DNA from: CAWABB01 sp963701735
GTDB taxonomy: Bacteria; Bacteroidota; Ignavibacteria; UBA10030; UBA6906
Reading direction: 5' to 3'
NCBI GenBank assembly: GCA_963701735.1
Contig: CAVPBI010000020.1
Location: 1-64,000, forward strand
Length of the DNA: 64,000 nt
Below are positions 21,151 to 31,241 of the stretch, piece after piece; position 1 is the first letter of the stretch, and each line of letters opens with the position of its first letter. The notes beneath the pieces were generated by a model, which saw nothing but the letters and a program-made list of their open reading frames with translations, had not been told where the DNA came from and did not search any database. A program made the translations under genes and the position numbers.

Positions 21151-21510
21151 TCATGATCCGCCTTCGCGAACCTCGCCGACCAGGATCACGGAGCAGCGCG
21201 TTTGCCCGAGTGTCAGAAGGGCGGCGCTCAGGTTTGCGCGGTATTCCCTCCCCGCCATCGAGCGGATGCGAACGGTCAGGTCGCGGACCACATCATTTGA
21301 CTCGAGCAGCGAGACCATTTCGTCCCGATCGTCCGGGTCAACAAGGAAATCGAAGCCCTTCAGCGTGAGCGCCGTTTCCCGCGGTAGTTGCAGCAGGTCC
21401 GAGGCCCGTGCGTTCAGGTACACGATGGATCCGTCCTCCGGGCGCGTGATGAGCAGGGCGACGGGCAGATGCTCGAGTACGGTCAGGCTGTCGAAGTCTG
21501 GGCGCTGCAT
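21151..21510 (-). CDS. Single PAS-domain protein
   Basis: 119 residues that consist almost wholly of a PAS domain: LEHLPVALLITRPEDGSIVY, then LNARASDLLQLPRETALTLK, a central KGFDFLVDPDDRDEMVSLLE and closing strands (YRANLSAALLTLGQTRCSVI). No kinase, DNA-binding or other output domain follows, so it is either a stand-alone sensory partner or a remnant of a larger protein. It lies downstream of clpC on the same strand but beyond that gene's terminator hairpin. Confidence 0.78.
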   Translation of the reverse strand: MQRPDFDSLTVLEHLPVALLITRPEDGSIVYLNARASDLLQLPRETALTLKGFDFLVDPDDRDEMVSLLESNDVVRDLTVRIRSMAGREYRANLSAALLTLGQTRCSVILVGEVREGGS

Positions 21511-21606
21511 GGGTACTTCCGGTCGAACTGAGGGGAGAGGGTCGAAATGTTCTGGAAATTACATAAGCCGGCTTTGAACTTCAAGACTTGGCGGCCACAA
21601 AACGAA

Positions 21607-21634
21607 CCCGCCGCCCCTTTTTGGGGGCGGCGGG
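21607..21634 (-). terminator. Terminator after clpC (minus strand)
   Basis: CCCGCCGCCCC and GGGGCGGCGGG form an almost perfect stem with a short A-rich loop on the minus strand, followed by TTCGTTTTGT. It lies 43 bases downstream of the clpC stop. Confidence 0.75.
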
Positions 21635-21676
21635 ATGCGGTGGGACCGCGTCTTCTGGCCGAAATCAAGGTTCCCG

Positions 21677-24178
21677 TCAGGAAACGTCCGCCGGCTTCTC
21701 CTCCTGCTTCACATCGCCATCGGATTTCGCCGGGGTCGGGGTGCCCGTGAACTTCAGTTCCCCCGTCCTCTTGCTGATCTTCACCTTGATCGTGGAGCCT
21801 TCCGGGTACTTGCCCTTCAGGATCTCCTCGGCGATAGGGTCTTCCAGGTAGCGCTGGAGCGCGCGGCGCAGCGGGCGGGCGCCGAAGGACGGATCGTACC
21901 CCTTGTCGGCCAGGAACTCCCGCGCCTGCTTCGTCAGCTCCACCTTCAGCCCCATGCCGCCGATGCGCTTCAGCAGCTCCGCCATCTGGATCGTGATGAT
22001 ATCCAGGATATGCTTCTTCTCGAGCTGATGGAAGACGATCGTTTCGTCGATGCGGTTCAGGAATTCGGGGTTGAACACACGCTTCAGAGCGTCCTCGATC
22101 GTGGTCTTCATCGAGCCGTAGTCGTCGGCTGCTGACGGCGTGCCGAACCCGAACCCGCCGGCCCGCTTCAGGTCTCGCGTCCCGATGTTCGACGTCATGA
22201 TCAGGATCGTGTTCTTGAAGTCCACACGGCGCCCGAGGCTGTCCGTGAGGATGCCGTCGTCCAGCACCTGGAGGAGGATATTGAAGACGTCCGGGTGCGC
22301 CTTCTCGATTTCATCGAGCAGCACCACGGAGTACGGCTTGCGCCGCACCTTCTCGGTCAGCTGTCCGCCCTCCTCGTACCCCACATAGCCCGGAGGCGCG
22401 CCCACGAGCCGTGACACGCTGAACTTCTCCATGTACTCGCTCATGTCGATCCGGATGAGGGATTCCTCCGAATCGAACAGGTAGCGTGCGAGCGCTTTCG
22501 CCATCTCGGTCTTCCCGACGCCCGTGGGGCCGAGGAAGATGAACGAGCCGATGGGCCGACGCGGGTCTTTCAGGCCCGCGCGTGTGCGCCGGATCGCCTT
22601 GGCGAGCTTCTCGATGGCCTCGTTCTGTCCGACGACCTGGCCCTTCAGGATGCGCTCCATGACGAGCAGTTTCTCGGACTCCGACTGCGCGATCTTGTTG
22701 ACCGGGATGCCGGTCATCATCGCGACGACGTCCGCGATGTGGTCTTCCGTCACTTCATGGACGGTGTGCTGGGCCTTCAGTTCCCATTCGCGCTTGGCGA
22801 TCTCGAGGTCGCTCAGGAACTTCTTCTCGAGGTCGCGCAGCCGCGCGGCCTCCTCGAAATTCTGGCTCTTCACGACCTGGTTCTTGGACTGCTTGATCTT
22901 CTCGACTTCCGCCTCGAGGTCGACAATCTCCTGCGGCACGTGAATGTTCGCCAGGTGGACGCGCGAGCCGGATTCGTCGAGGACGTCGATCGCCTTGTCC
23001 GGGAGGTAGCGGTCGGTGATGTAGCGGTCGCTCAGGCGCACGGCCGCATCGATAGCCTTCTGGCCGTAGCGGACGCCGTGGTGCTCCTCGTACTTGTGTT
23101 TGATGTTCGAGAGGATCTGAATCGTTTCGTCGACGGTGGTCGCGTCGACCATGATCTTCTGGAACCGCCGGTCGAGCGCGCCGTCCTTCTCGATGTACTG
23201 GCGGTACTCGTCGAGCGTGGTCGCGCCGATGCACTGCAGCTCGCCGCGCGAGAGCGCGGGCTTGAACATATTGGATGCGTCGAGGGACCCGGAGGCGCCG
23301 CCCGCACCGACGATCGTGTGGAGCTCGTCGATGAACAGGATGACGTCCTTGGCCTTCTCGAGTTCGTTCATCACGGCCTTCATGCGTTCCTCGAACTGCC
23401 CCCGGTATTTCGTTCCGGCGACGAGCGCGGCAAGGTCAAGGGTGACAACGCGTTTTCCGTGCAAAACACGCGAGACTTTCTTCTGGACGATCCGCATGGC
23501 GAGGCCCTCGGCGATCGCCGTCTTGCCAACGCCGGGTTCGCCGATGAGCACCGGGTTGTTCTTCTTCCGGCGGCTGAGCACCTGCGCGACGCGCTCGATC
23601 TCCTTTTCGCGGCCGACGATCGGATCGAGCTTGTCCTCTGCGGCAAGCTTGGTCAGGTCGTGGCCGAAGTTGTCGAGGACGGGCGTCTTGGACTTCTCCG
23701 CCTTCTTCTCCGGGGGCTGGGACGAGGGGGGGCTGGAGGGCTTCCCGCTGATGATATTGTCGAGCTCGGCCCGCACCACGTCGTAGTGCACGTTGAACTG
23801 GTGGAGAATCTGCGCGGCGATGTTGTCGTCGTCGCGGAGGAGCGAGAGCAGCAGATGCTCGGTTCCGATGACGTCCGACTTGTAGAGCTTGGCTTCCAGG
23901 TACGTGATCTTGAGGACCTTCTCCGCCTGCTTGGTCAGCGGGATGTTGCCGATCGTGAGCGTCCCGCCCGAGGTGCGGACCGTATCCTCGATGGCTTTCT
24001 TCAGCTTGTAGAGGTCCACGCCGAGGTTGCGGAGGATCTTCACGGCGATCCCTTCTCCCTCCCGTATGACACCGAGGAGGAGATGCTCCGTCCCGATGTA
24101 GTCGTGACCCAGCCGAAGAGCCTCCTCGCGGCTGAGCCGAATGACATCCTGAACCCTGTTGGAGAAGTTGCCTTCCAT
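21677..24178 (-). CDS. clpC: ATP-dependent Clp protease ATP-binding subunit ClpC
   Basis: Hsp100 unfoldase that feeds substrates to ClpP. 833 residues with the full ClpC plan. Two N-domain repeats come first (DVIRLSREEALRLGHDYIGT and its second copy). AAA-1 has Walker A GEPGVGKTAIAEGLA and Walker B VILFIDELHTIVGAGG. A middle domain with a UVR-like stretch (NQVVKSQNFEEAARLRDLE) follows. AAA-2 has GPTGVGKTEMAKALARYLF and VVLLDEIEKAHPDVFNILLQ. A GGFGFG segment after VGTRD-like GTRDLKRA is the probable ClpP-docking loop. The Lys/Pro-rich tail is variable. A strong promoter lies about 175 bases upstream. Confidence 0.97.
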   Translation of the reverse strand: MEGNFSNRVQDVIRLSREEALRLGHDYIGTEHLLLGVIREGEGIAVKILRNLGVDLYKLKKAIEDTVRTSGGTLTIGNIPLTKQAEKVLKITYLEAKLYKSDVIGTEHLLLSLLRDDDNIAAQILHQFNVHYDVVRAELDNIISGKPSSPPSSQPPEKKAEKSKTPVLDNFGHDLTKLAAEDKLDPIVGREKEIERVAQVLSRRKKNNPVLIGEPGVGKTAIAEGLAMRIVQKKVSRVLHGKRVVTLDLAALVAGTKYRGQFEERMKAVMNELEKAKDVILFIDELHTIVGAGGASGSLDASNMFKPALSRGELQCIGATTLDEYRQYIEKDGALDRRFQKIMVDATTVDETIQILSNIKHKYEEHHGVRYGQKAIDAAVRLSDRYITDRYLPDKAIDVLDESGSRVHLANIHVPQEIVDLEAEVEKIKQSKNQVVKSQNFEEAARLRDLEKKFLSDLEIAKREWELKAQHTVHEVTEDHIADVVAMMTGIPVNKIAQSESEKLLVMERILKGQVVGQNEAIEKLAKAIRRTRAGLKDPRRPIGSFIFLGPTGVGKTEMAKALARYLFDSEESLIRIDMSEYMEKFSVSRLVGAPPGYVGYEEGGQLTEKVRRKPYSVVLLDEIEKAHPDVFNILLQVLDDGILTDSLGRRVDFKNTILIMTSNIGTRDLKRAGGFGFGTPSAADDYGSMKTTIEDALKRVFNPEFLNRIDETIVFHQLEKKHILDIITIQMAELLKRIGGMGLKVELTKQAREFLADKGYDPSFGARPLRRALQRYLEDPIAEEILKGKYPEGSTIKVKISKRTGELKFTGTPTPAKSDGDVKQEEKPADVS

Positions 24179-24353
24179 CCTAGCGTCCTAAGCGTGATGA
24201 GTGGTCAGTCGACCGCTGTCTTCTATGTAATACCGCACAAGGAGCACGAGCAATACTGCACACGGAGCACCGCACACCCTACATAACACGCCCGCGGCCG
24301 TCTCCGGTTCCTGCGAAAACGCTGTAACCTGCGCACTCATACCCCAAAAAGTC

Positions 24354-24382
24354 AATATATACAAATGGGTAGGGCAAGTCAA
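24354..24382 (-). promoter_or_regulatory. Promoter for clpC (sigma70 type)
   Basis: On the minus strand, TTGACT (plus 24377-24382), a 17-base spacer and TATATT (plus 24354-24359). This is the same element pair as the rRNA P2 promoter. The transcript would carry a leader of about 165 bases before clpC. I see no gene in 24179-24470; a small RNA in this leader cannot be excluded. Confidence 0.72.
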
Positions 24383-24470
24383 CGCCCGTCGCCGGGGCGC
24401 GTTTCGGGTTGTTTTCGACCAGTTCGATCTTGACCGTAGGTGTGGCAATGCCTATACTGCTGAAGCGGAA

Positions 24471-25388
24471 TCAGGGCGACAGGAGGGCACCGCCGGGGCC
24501 GAACGAGTAAATGATGCCCACGCAGGAGACGATCCAGAGCACGACCGTCACGATAATGGGCAGGTCGCGGGTGACCGCGTTGGTCGGGTTTTCGGCGTCG
24601 GCAGACGTGTAGATGAGGTGAAGGTAGCGGAACACTCCGAAGATGACGAAGACGGTCGTGTAGATCAGCTTCTCGGTGTGGAAGACCTCGACGGTTCTCG
24701 GCGCGACCGTGTAGAGGGCATACGAGATGACCGCACCCGCGCCCGCGATGGTCAGCATCTGATCGAGGACGGCCGGGACGTACATTGCCAGGACGCGGCG
24801 CTGTTCGGCGGCGCCAGCTGGTGCGGCCCGCTGCAGCTCGGACCTGCGCTTGGCGAAACCGAGGAACAGCGAGATAAACAGACTGCAGAGCACGAGCCAG
24901 CTGGACACCGTGACGTTGATCGCGTAGGCGCCGCCCAGGACGCGGAGCATGAATCCCGCCGCCACGATGAAGACGTCCAGGAGGACCACTTCCTTCAGCC
25001 GGAACGAGTAGGCCAGATTCATCAGGACGTAGACCACGATCGTGATGATGAAGAGGTGAGTCATTCCGGAAACGATGAGCGCAGAGACGGCCAGGAGCAG
25101 GCCGGCAAGGACGAGCGCCCGGGGTACGGGGATCGCACCTGAGGCGATCGGACGGTTTCGCTTCTCGGGATGAGCCCGGTCGGCGTCGACGTCGGCAACG
25201 TCGTTGATGATGTAGATCGCGCTGGCGGAGAGGCAGAAGACCACGAAGGCCTTCACGGCCTCGAGGAACGGCTCGAGATGGAAGAGCTCGCGGGCGAAAA
25301 TAAGAGCCGCGAAAACGAATAAGTTCTTGACCCAGTGCTTGGGCCTGATGAGCTTGAGGTATGCGCCGGCGCCCTGTTGAGATGCCAT
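24471..25388 (-). CDS. UbiA-family prenyltransferase, decaprenyl-phosphate phosphoribosyltransferase-like
   Basis: Polytopic membrane enzyme of 305 residues. It begins YLKLIRPKHWVKNLFVFAAL, the characteristic opening of decaprenyl-phosphate phosphoribosyltransferases. The prenyl-phosphate/metal motif is NDVADVDADRAHPEKRNRPI (around residues 62-81), and about eight or nine hydrophobic helices follow. In mycobacteria such enzymes transfer phosphoribose to a polyprenyl phosphate to make arabinose donors. Homologues in other phyla are annotated the same way without biochemical proof, so the substrate is an inference. The start MASQQGAGAYL is 33 bases from the divergent addB start. Confidence 0.88.
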   Translation of the reverse strand: MASQQGAGAYLKLIRPKHWVKNLFVFAALIFARELFHLEPFLEAVKAFVVFCLSASAIYIINDVADVDADRAHPEKRNRPIASGAIPVPRALVLAGLLLAVSALIVSGMTHLFIITIVVYVLMNLAYSFRLKEVVLLDVFIVAAGFMLRVLGGAYAINVTVSSWLVLCSLFISLFLGFAKRRSELQRAAPAGAAEQRRVLAMYVPAVLDQMLTIAGAGAVISYALYTVAPRTVEVFHTEKLIYTTVFVIFGVFRYLHLIYTSADAENPTNAVTRDLPIIVTVVLWIVSCVGIIYSFGPGGALLSP

Positions 25389-25421
25389 GAGGAATGATAC
25401 AAAAGGATTCAAAGAACTCCA

Positions 25422-28400
25422 ATGCCGATTCTTCTCCGACACCGTCTGAAGCGCGCAACGATCGCCCTGGAAGACGTCCTGTCGGGTTCGCGGCTGGACG
25501 AAGTGCTTCTCGTGGTTCCCACCAAACGCCGGATCAGGCATCTTTCGCGGGAGCTGCTGGACCAGGCCCAGCGCGGGGTCGCCCCGGCACTTCCCATCCA
25601 TACCCTCGAGTCGCTGGCGATGGCGCTTTTCAGCGCTTCCCCGCACGCACGCCGCATGGTCTCCGGGCCTGTCCAGAGCCTCCTGTTTGATGCCGCCGTC
25701 CGCTCGGTCCGGGACCGTCTGGTCTACTTCCGGCCGGGAGGGAGGGACCATCACCTCTTCCGCGGGACATTCGAGAAGATCATCGCAGTCATCCTGCACC
25801 TGAAGGAGTCGGGGATTGATCCGGCGACGCTGGAAGCCGAAGCCGCCGGGGCGCCGATGGACGAGAGGCAGAAGCTGCTGGATGTGTCTGCGATCTACGG
25901 GGCTTACGAGGAGCAGCTGGCCCGCGCCCGCCTGATCGACGTCGAGGGGCTCTTCTCCGCGCTCCTCGAGCAGGGGCAACCCGACTTCACGGAGATCTTC
26001 CGGGGGACGTACCCCGGCGTCCGGACCCTCTCCCTGGCCGGATTCGACGAGTTCACCCAGCCGCAGATCGCATTCCTGGAGGCGCTGACACGGGTTGAGG
26101 GTCTCGCAATCGGCATGGCGTTCGACTTCCAGCACGGAAACCCGGCGCTTTTCGGACACCTGGAGGACAACTACCGGAGGTTCAACGAGCTCGGGTTCCG
26201 GGAGGACCACGTGCTGGACTCGCTCCTCTCGGCAACTGCGCCCCCGCGGACGGAGGCGACGCGCTCTATTGTAGACGGGCTGTCCCGCCACCTCTTTGCC
26301 CCTTCCGCGAAGGGTCGGAAGGTGGATACGCAGGGGCGCGTGACGGTGATTGCGGCCAGGGACCGGATACAGGAAGTGGAGCGGATATGCGCACTGATCA
26401 GGACGCTGGCGGATGAGCAGCCGGATCTTGATCTGAGCACGGTATGCGTCGCGATGGTACATCCGGAACCGTACACCGGGCTGTTCAGAGAGCATACGGC
26501 ACGGTACAGGATTCCGGTCAACATCACCGACCGATTTCATCTCGACCGTTCGCCGATCGTCGTCGCGTTGCTCGGGATGATGCGGGTTGCCTCCGGCGGG
26601 TTCCGCCGCGATGATCTGCTGCGCATCGCCGCCAGCCCGTACCTGGGGCTGATCGGACGGCGACGCCCCCATCGATCCGGCGAACCTCGAATTCGTGTCG
26701 CGGGCGTTGCGCGTGACCGGGGGGTACGGAAGCTGGCTTTCCAGGATCGACGAGCGCCTGGACGCGCTCCGCACCGGGCCGCAGAGCGACGCAAGCCGCC
26801 GGGGGGATCAACGCCAGCCCGGCATCGAACAGCTTGAGCGGGCGCGGAAGGACCTGGCGCATGTGCACAGCCTGCTCGCCCCGCTGGCCGAAGAAGCTAC
26901 GCCGGAGGAGTTCCGCCGACGGCTGAACGCCTTGTTCAGCGAACTTCGCGTCCCTGCCCGCGTCGTGACGCGGGCGGCCGTCGAACGGCAGGACGACGTC
27001 GAGCGGGATATGCGGGCGTACCAGAAATTCCTGGAAGTCGTGGAGGACACGACGACCGTTCTCTCGTTCCGTGACGGCCCCGCGGCCCGTCACCCGCTCC
27101 GGCGATTCCTGGATCAGCTCACGGTGGCGGTGTCGAGGGAGCGGTACAACGTGCATGAGCGGTTCCGCAACGGCGTCCTCATCACGTCGATTGACGAAAC
27201 GCGCGGGCTCTCGGTCGGCATCATGATCGTCGCGGGGCTCATCGACGGCGAGTTCCCGTCCGTGTATCAGCCCGAAGTGTTCCTGAGCGAGGAGCGGCAG
27301 CAGCTCCGCCGCCGGCGCCACGAATGGCAGCAGCGGTATCTCTTCTATCAGGCGGTCACGAACTTCTCCGACCGGCTGTACCTGACGTATCCCGAGCACG
27401 ACGGGGAGGTGGAGCTGGTCCGCTCGTCGTTCCTCGACGCGTTGTATGGTGCCGCCGATCCGGTCGTCGTCCGCTCGGACGAATCCCCCGTCCCCGAATC
27501 GATTCTCGCGGAGGACGAAGCCCTCGCCTGGTGGATCCGGCATGGAGCGAACATCCCCGGGGACGTGCTTCCCGGGCCGTGGCAGGCGAGCCTCGCGGAA
27601 GCAAGGCGGGCCGCGGCGATCGAGCATAGCCGCATCGAAGATCATTCGCTCCCGGAGTTCGAGGGGCTTCCCGGGCCCACGCTGAACGAGCGGGCCCGCG
27701 CCGCGCTGGAGAAGTTATCGTCGGAGGTCTATTCCGCCACGCAGCTGGAGACCTACGCCGGGTGCCCGTTCAGGTTTTTCGCGGAGCGGGTGCTCCGGCT
27801 CAGGACGGTCGACGACTATCGCGACGACCTCTCACCGCTGGAGCACGGAACGATCCTGCACGAGGCCCTCTTCGAGTTCTTCGTGGAGCGGCGCCGCTCC
27901 GGCGCGCCGCAACTGAAGGGCTGCACCGACGAGGAGGCTGAGGAGGCGCTGGCCCAGCTCGCGGAGATCGTTCGGCGGAAGATCGATCGCCTCCACATCC
28001 CCGACGCGTTCTGGGAAGTCGACAGGGCGGTGCTCTTCGGAGGCGGCCGCGGCCGGCGCGGGCTGCTCGCCGGGATCATCGATGTGGAACGCACGCGCGA
28101 AGTGGAAACGACGCCGCGGCATTTTGAGGTGGCGTTCGGAGCGGGGCCGGGGGCAGAGGACGCGCCATTCACCCGGGACCCCGAGCTGGGACGGGACGAG
28201 CCGGTCACGATCGGCGGCGTGGCGATCAGGGGGAAGGTTGACCGGGTGGATGTCGGGCCTGACAGCTTCACGGTCATCGACTACAAGACCGCGCGGAAGC
28301 TTCCCAGGCTGGCGGACATCGAGGAGGGGATGGAGCCTCCAGCTCCCGCTCTACCTTCACGTCATCCGGGAGATGCTGCGCGAGTCCGGGCGGGATCTCG

Positions 28401-28720
28401 CCGCGGCTGCCGGCATCTACTATCAGCTTCGCCCGCCGGTCAGGCTGGTCATGGGGGCCGGTAACGCCGAGTTCAAGGAGCGCGCATTTGCGCCGGGCGA
28501 GGGAGGCCGGAAGCTGCTGCCGAACGGAGAGGCGCTGGACCGGCTCATCCGGCAGACGATAGGGTTCGTCACCGGGTATGTCCGGAGCATCGCGGAAGGG
28601 AAGTTTCCGCTCACGACGCCGGACCGCATCGAAGAGGTCTGCACATATTGTCCCTATCGCGCCCTCTGCAGGATCCAGGTGATCCGCAGGGTCGCGCCAT
28701 CGCCGCAGGAGGGATCGTGA
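25422..28720 (+). CDS. addB: AddB-like PD-(D/E)XK exonuclease subunit, interrupted by two apparent +1 frame changes
   Basis: Second subunit of an AddAB-type helicase-nuclease that processes double-strand breaks for RecA. Read across three frames it gives about 1,100 residues. The N-terminal part (LDEVLLVVPTKRRIRHLSRE) resembles an inactivated helicase domain without a Walker A motif. The C-terminal part has SATQLETYAGCPFRFFAERV, the nuclease motif SFTVIDYKTARK and QLPLYLHVIREML, then CTYCPYRALC. The four Cys (one in AGCPF, three in CTYCPYRALC) match the AddB Fe-S cluster. Frame changes are needed near 26661 (LGLIGR to DAPIDPAN) and at about 28333 (DIEEGM to SLQLPLY); each looks like one extra base. 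Sequencing error, pseudogene or recoding are all possible. Partner addA lies at 32228 and is damaged in the same way. Confidence 0.85.
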
Positions 28721-28911
28721 CACACGCGGACCAGAAACGGATGATACGCGAGTTGAAGGACTACGAATGGAAGTTGACGCGTGACGAGACGGACGACTTC
28801 CGGATGATGGTGAAGCGGGACAAGGATGACGAAGACCTGGACGAGCAGGCGATGAAGCGCCTGGCCGCCCTCCACGAACGCCATGTCACATATCGGAAAC
28901 GGCCGCAATGA
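28717..28911 (+). CDS. Small conserved-looking protein of unknown function
   Basis: 64 residues from a GTG that overlaps the addB stop as GTGA. The chain is strongly charged and helical (QKRMIRELKDYEWKLTRDET, then DFRMMVKRDKDDEDLDEQAM). Its own stop overlaps the next ATG as ATGA, so it is coupled on both sides. No signal peptide or membrane segment. I do not recognise a family. The two four-base overlaps and the acidic/basic balance, unlike out-of-frame noise, are the reasons for calling it. Confidence 0.7.
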   Translation: MTHADQKRMIRELKDYEWKLTRDETDDFRMMVKRDKDDEDLDEQAMKRLAALHERHVTYRKRPQ

Positions 28912-29930
28912 GAGCAGCTTTCGTCACGAAGTACGGGGGGCCTGACGTCCTCGAATTCCGCCAGGCTCCCGAGCCGGTTCCCGGTTCGCACCAGGTCCTG
29001 GTGCGCGTACGCGCCATCGGCCTGAATTTCGCCGACATCTTCGGCAGGCTCGGGGTGTACCCGGGGACTCCGAGGCCTCCGTTCATTCCCGGGCTCGAGT
29101 TCGCGGGCGACGTGGCCGGGTACGGCTCCGCCGTGGAGGGATTCGAAGTCGGGCAGCGCGTGATGGGCTACAGCCGGCTCGGGAGCCACGCCGAGTACGT
29201 GCTCGTGAACGCGAACCTGGCGACCGTTCTCCCGGAGCCGATGAGCTACGAGGAAGGCGCGTCGTTTCTGGCCACTGGCCTCACGGCCTATCACGGGCTC
29301 ATCCGGCTCGCGAATCTGCGGAGAGGCGAGCGGCTCCTCGTGCATGCCGCGGCCGGGGGCGTGGGGCTGGCCACCGTCCAGATGGCCCGATCCCTCGGGG
29401 CGGAGATCTTCGCGACCGCGGGGACGGAAGAGAAGGTGAATCTCGTCCGGTCGCACGGTGCCGACGTGGTCGTCAACTACAACACGATGGACTTCGCCGA
29501 GGAGATCCTTCGTGCGACGAACAACTACGGCGTGGATGTCGTGATGGATTCGGTCGGTGGCGAGGTGTTCAAGAAGAGCTGGGGGATCCTGGCGCAGATG
29601 GGGAGATACGTCCTGTTCGGCGTCTCGGGCGTGACGAGCGCCGGCGCCCTGAACCGGCTGAAAGCTGCGAACGTGTTTTCGTTCATGCGGCCGATCTTCC
29701 CGCCGAGCCTCATGAGCGCCAACAAAGCAATCTTCGGCTTCAATATTGGAACGCTCACCGGCAAGGAGCAGTACTTCCGCGACGCGGTGCTCGAGATGGT
29801 CCAGTTCTACAATCGCGGGATCCTGAAGCCGGTCATCGGCAGGGTGTTCACGTTCGACAAGATCGTCGAAGCGCACACGTATCTCCAGATGCGTCAGTCG
29901 GTGGGGAAGGTCGTCGTCACAGTCCCGTAG
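28908..29930 (+). CDS. Medium-chain dehydrogenase/reductase, quinone oxidoreductase (VAT-1-like)
   Basis: Zinc-free MDR-family NADPH-dependent oxidoreductase of 340 residues. N-terminal catalytic part: MRAAFVTKYGGPDVLEFRQA, VLVRVRAIGLNFADIFGRLG and PGLEFAGDVAGYGS. The nucleotide-binding part has AAAGGVGLATVQMARSLGAE and VDVVMDSVGGEVFKKSW. The C-terminal end is typical (IGRVFTFDKIVEAHTYLQMR). Zinc-ligand cysteines are absent, as in quinone reductases. The region around GALNRLKAANVFSFMRPIFP matches the VAT-1-like branch. Substrate unknown. Confidence 0.9.
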   Translation: MRAAFVTKYGGPDVLEFRQAPEPVPGSHQVLVRVRAIGLNFADIFGRLGVYPGTPRPPFIPGLEFAGDVAGYGSAVEGFEVGQRVMGYSRLGSHAEYVLVNANLATVLPEPMSYEEGASFLATGLTAYHGLIRLANLRRGERLLVHAAAGGVGLATVQMARSLGAEIFATAGTEEKVNLVRSHGADVVVNYNTMDFAEEILRATNNYGVDVVMDSVGGEVFKKSWGILAQMGRYVLFGVSGVTSAGALNRLKAANVFSFMRPIFPPSLMSANKAIFGFNIGTLTGKEQYFRDAVLEMVQFYNRGILKPVIGRVFTFDKIVEAHTYLQMRQSVGKVVVTVP

Positions 29931-29944
29931 GAGCTTCCGCCCAG

Positions 29945-30571
29945 ATGGCCCGACGTCTCCTCACTCCCGATCTGCTTGTCCAGGCGTATCAGAGCGGCTA
30001 CTTTCCGATGGCGGATCCGTCGGACGGGCGCATCGGCTGGTTCTCGCCCGATCCCAGGGCGATCATCCCGCTCGACGGGCTGCGGGTTTCGAGGAGTCTC
30101 CGGCGGACGCTTCGGCGGAAGCCGTTCGAGCTGGCGTCGGACCGGGACTTCCCGGGAGTGATGAGGGCGTGCGCGGCGCGGCCCGACACCTGGATCTCCG
30201 AGGAAATCATCGCCGCCTACACACAGCTCTTCCGGCTCGGCCTCGCGCACACGGTCGAGACGTGGCAGGACGGAGTTCTGGTCGGCGGCTTGTACGGCGT
30301 GGCTCTCGGCGGGGCGTTCTTCGGGGAGAGCATGTTCAGTGCGGTCACGGAAGCCTCGAAGGTGGCGTTGGTGGATCTCGTCAGGCGGCTTCGCGCCGGC
30401 GGCTTCACGCTGCTGGATACGCAGTTCATCTCCGATCATCTCCGCGGGATCGGGGCGGTGGAGGTGCCGCGGGACGACTACCTCGCGATGCTGGAGGACG
30501 CCCTCCCGGTTGAGGCTCACTGGCCGGCGGACGACGTGACGGCCGGCCCTGATGAGCGATCACCGGTGTGA
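29945..30571 (+). CDS. aat: Leucyl/phenylalanyl-tRNA--protein transferase
   Basis: Transfers Leu or Phe from tRNA to N-terminal Arg/Lys residues, creating N-degrons for the ClpS/ClpAP pathway. 208 residues with the family pattern LVQAYQSGYFPMADPSDGRI followed by GWFSPDPRAIIPLDGLRVS. The catalytic core has DTWISEEIIAAYTQLFRLGL, AHTVETWQDGVLVGGLYGVA, GAFFGESMFS and LLDTQFISDHLRGIGA. It starts 14 bases after the reductase stop. Confidence 0.95.
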   Translation: MARRLLTPDLLVQAYQSGYFPMADPSDGRIGWFSPDPRAIIPLDGLRVSRSLRRTLRRKPFELASDRDFPGVMRACAARPDTWISEEIIAAYTQLFRLGLAHTVETWQDGVLVGGLYGVALGGAFFGESMFSAVTEASKVALVDLVRRLRAGGFTLLDTQFISDHLRGIGAVEVPRDDYLAMLEDALPVEAHWPADDVTAGPDERSPV

Positions 30572-30646
30572 CAGGCCGCACGAGAAACCGCCGCAATACG
30601 CAACGCGGCGGGGATGTATCTCGGCATGGAACATGCGGCGATTCAG

Positions 30647-30675
30647 TTGCATGAAGATCGATTTGTCTCTATATT
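30647..30675 (+). promoter_or_regulatory. Promoter for the gene at 30731 (sigma70 type)
   Basis: TTGCAT at 30647-30652, a 17-base spacer and TATATT at 30670-30675, about 55 bases before the next start codon. Confidence 0.6.
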
Positions 30676-30730
30676 GCCGATGACGTCTGATCGTTCCTCA
30701 CACGCATGATCCATCTCCGGAGGTCACGCC

Positions 30731-31132
30731 ATGGTTCTGGCCCACGGTCCGCAAAAAGTTGAACGTGTGACCATCACGCTCCTGCCTGACAGGAGCGCGG
30801 AGAAGCCGTTCGCGATTCCGTCGACGTTCAACAAGATTGAACGAACGTACGGATGGAAGCGAGCCGCCCGTCTGGAGTACATGATCGTTCCGACGCGGAT
30901 CAGCAGCGAGAGCGTGAAGGTGGATCTGTTCTTCAGCCCGAGCCGCGGCGCCCGCCTCCAGGCGCGGCAGGTGCTGAAGGCGGTGCACGAGTTCGTCGAG
31001 CAGAAAGTCGGATCGGAATGGGAGGGCTTGCGGCTCGCCGGCATCGGCAGGCCCACGCTCGCCGCGCCGCCCACGAAGATGTTCGTGCGCGGGACGATCG
31101 AGGACATGCTCGGCACGCCGCTCGAGCGCTGA
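30731..31132 (+). CDS. Conserved-looking protein of unknown function
   Basis: 133 residues preceded by GGAGG and its own promoter, so translation is well supported. The chain is mixed alpha/beta: VERVTITLLPDRSAEKPFAI, IERTYGWKRAARLEYMIVPT, then VKVDLFFSPSRGARLQARQV and a helix (LKAVHEFVEQKVGSEWEGLR). No signal peptide, metal motif or membrane segment. I do not recognise a family. It is monocistronic, between aat and a hairpin preceding purC. Confidence 0.75.
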   Translation: MVLAHGPQKVERVTITLLPDRSAEKPFAIPSTFNKIERTYGWKRAARLEYMIVPTRISSESVKVDLFFSPSRGARLQARQVLKAVHEFVEQKVGSEWEGLRLAGIGRPTLAAPPTKMFVRGTIEDMLGTPLER

Positions 31133-31185
31133 CCGTACCGGGCACGATCCGCATGGGGCACCGGCCCCGTCGGACGAATTTCACG

Positions 31186-31206
31186 GGTCCCGCCAACGGC
31201 GGGACC
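31186..31206. repeat. Intergenic hairpin of the form GTCCCGCC-N3-GGCGGGAC
   Basis: GGTCCCGCC and GGCGGGACC with an AAC loop, between the gene at 30731 and purC. A closely similar hairpin lies at 41455-41475, so this may be a dispersed element. There is no U tract on either strand. Confidence 0.6.
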
Positions 31207-31241
31207 AGCACACCTCTTCCACCACCATTCAGTCTGATTCC

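Noticed and set aside
22739..24286. Plus-strand frame of 515 codons opposite clpC
   Set aside because: Shadow of clpC, which has every ClpC motif intact.
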